From NCBI GenBank assembly GCA_964571375.1, contig CAZNBL010000081.1, forward strand, positions 1-5,133: 5,133 nucleotides of DNA, in the 5' to 3' direction. Below are positions 4,984 through 5,133 of the stretch, piece by piece. The stretch is from JAFTYR01 sp964571375. GTDB taxonomy: Bacteria > Pseudomonadota > Gammaproteobacteria > Burkholderiales > Burkholderiaceae_F. Each line of letters begins with the position of its first letter. Position 1 is the stretch's first letter. The notes under the pieces are model-generated. The model did not search any database. It had not been told where the DNA came from and saw nothing but the letters and a program-made list of their open reading frames with translations. Position numbers and translations under genes: made by a program.

Positions 4984-5133
4984 ATTCCGGCGCTCTTTTT
5001 GAGACAGTTTTGAATGAATTACAATTTATTACATCTGGTGTGAAAATATTGTAACTGTATGATTGATCAAAGAAAAACGCTGTAAATGAGATTGATTCGG
5101 ATTAAATTTCTCATTAAGACGCTTGACGAGTGA
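4984..5133. other. AT-rich intergenic tail, no gene supported
   Basis: About 150 AT-rich bases after the terminator hold no convincing coding region. Visible elements are TTGAGA and TACAAT boxes with a short 15-base gap (5+5 of 6 consensus bases), repeated ATTACA hexamers near 5018-5033, the palindrome TTGATCAA at 5063-5070, and a seven-base inverted repeat AATGAGA/TCTCATT (5085-5091, 5109-5115). It is probably the upstream region of a gene that begins beyond the window. Confidence 0.4.

Noticed and set aside
5086..5133. 15-codon ATG frame ending in TGA at the window edge
   Set aside because: No Shine-Dalgarno, lies in AT-rich DNA, and overlaps the inverted repeat; a chance frame is more likely.
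5029..5133. Open - strand frame running in from the right edge
   Set aside because: Only about 34 codons with no recognisable protein character. It could be the tail of an unseen gene but cannot be supported from this window.

Overview
The window is ordinary bacterial chromosome, densely coded, with moderate GC content and good Shine-Dalgarno sites before most genes. Protein content points to a Gram-negative proteobacterium. The evidence is an outer-membrane-type lipoprotein, a 266-residue ThyA and a 168-residue DHFR of the proteobacterial type, and a small membrane protein with a W-N-P...W-S-F-x-F-T-P-x-F-G-A signature that I associate with proteobacteria. A gut betaproteobacterium (Burkholderiales, perhaps Sutterellaceae) is my best guess. 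It is an impression from protein style, not a demonstrated assignment.

Layout, left to right. The 3' part of a NAD(P)H-hydrate dehydratase gene (nnrD/yjeF C-terminal domain) enters from the left on the + strand. A strong intrinsic terminator follows it, lying inside the last codons of a convergent gene. That convergent pair (- strand) is a four-helix membrane protein followed almost without a gap by a Sel1-repeat protein. A compact divergent control region carrying two palindromes separates this pair from a small + strand lipoprotein gene. The lipoprotein gene and the convergent ridA gene abut stop to stop (TAATTA) with no spacer. ridA (enamine/imine deaminase) is divergent from thyA. The 216-base region between them has an 11-base inverted repeat with widely spaced arms, a 15-base palindrome and four GTAAAT hexamers. 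thyA, folA and a gene for a small ribbon-helix-helix-like protein then form a tight operon that ends at a textbook rho-independent terminator. About 150 AT-rich bases without a convincing gene close the window.

Functionally, thyA and folA are partners. ThyA makes dTMP from dUMP and oxidises methylene-tetrahydrofolate to dihydrofolate, and DHFR reduces it back. NnrD repairs damaged NAD(P)H hydrates and RidA clears reactive enamines, so two metabolite-repair genes lie near the folate cycle, though not in one operon.

I did not find a defence system, mobile element, CRISPR array or RNA gene. The least ordinary items are the ridA-thyA control region and the possible DNA-binding protein encoded as the third gene of the thyA-folA operon.
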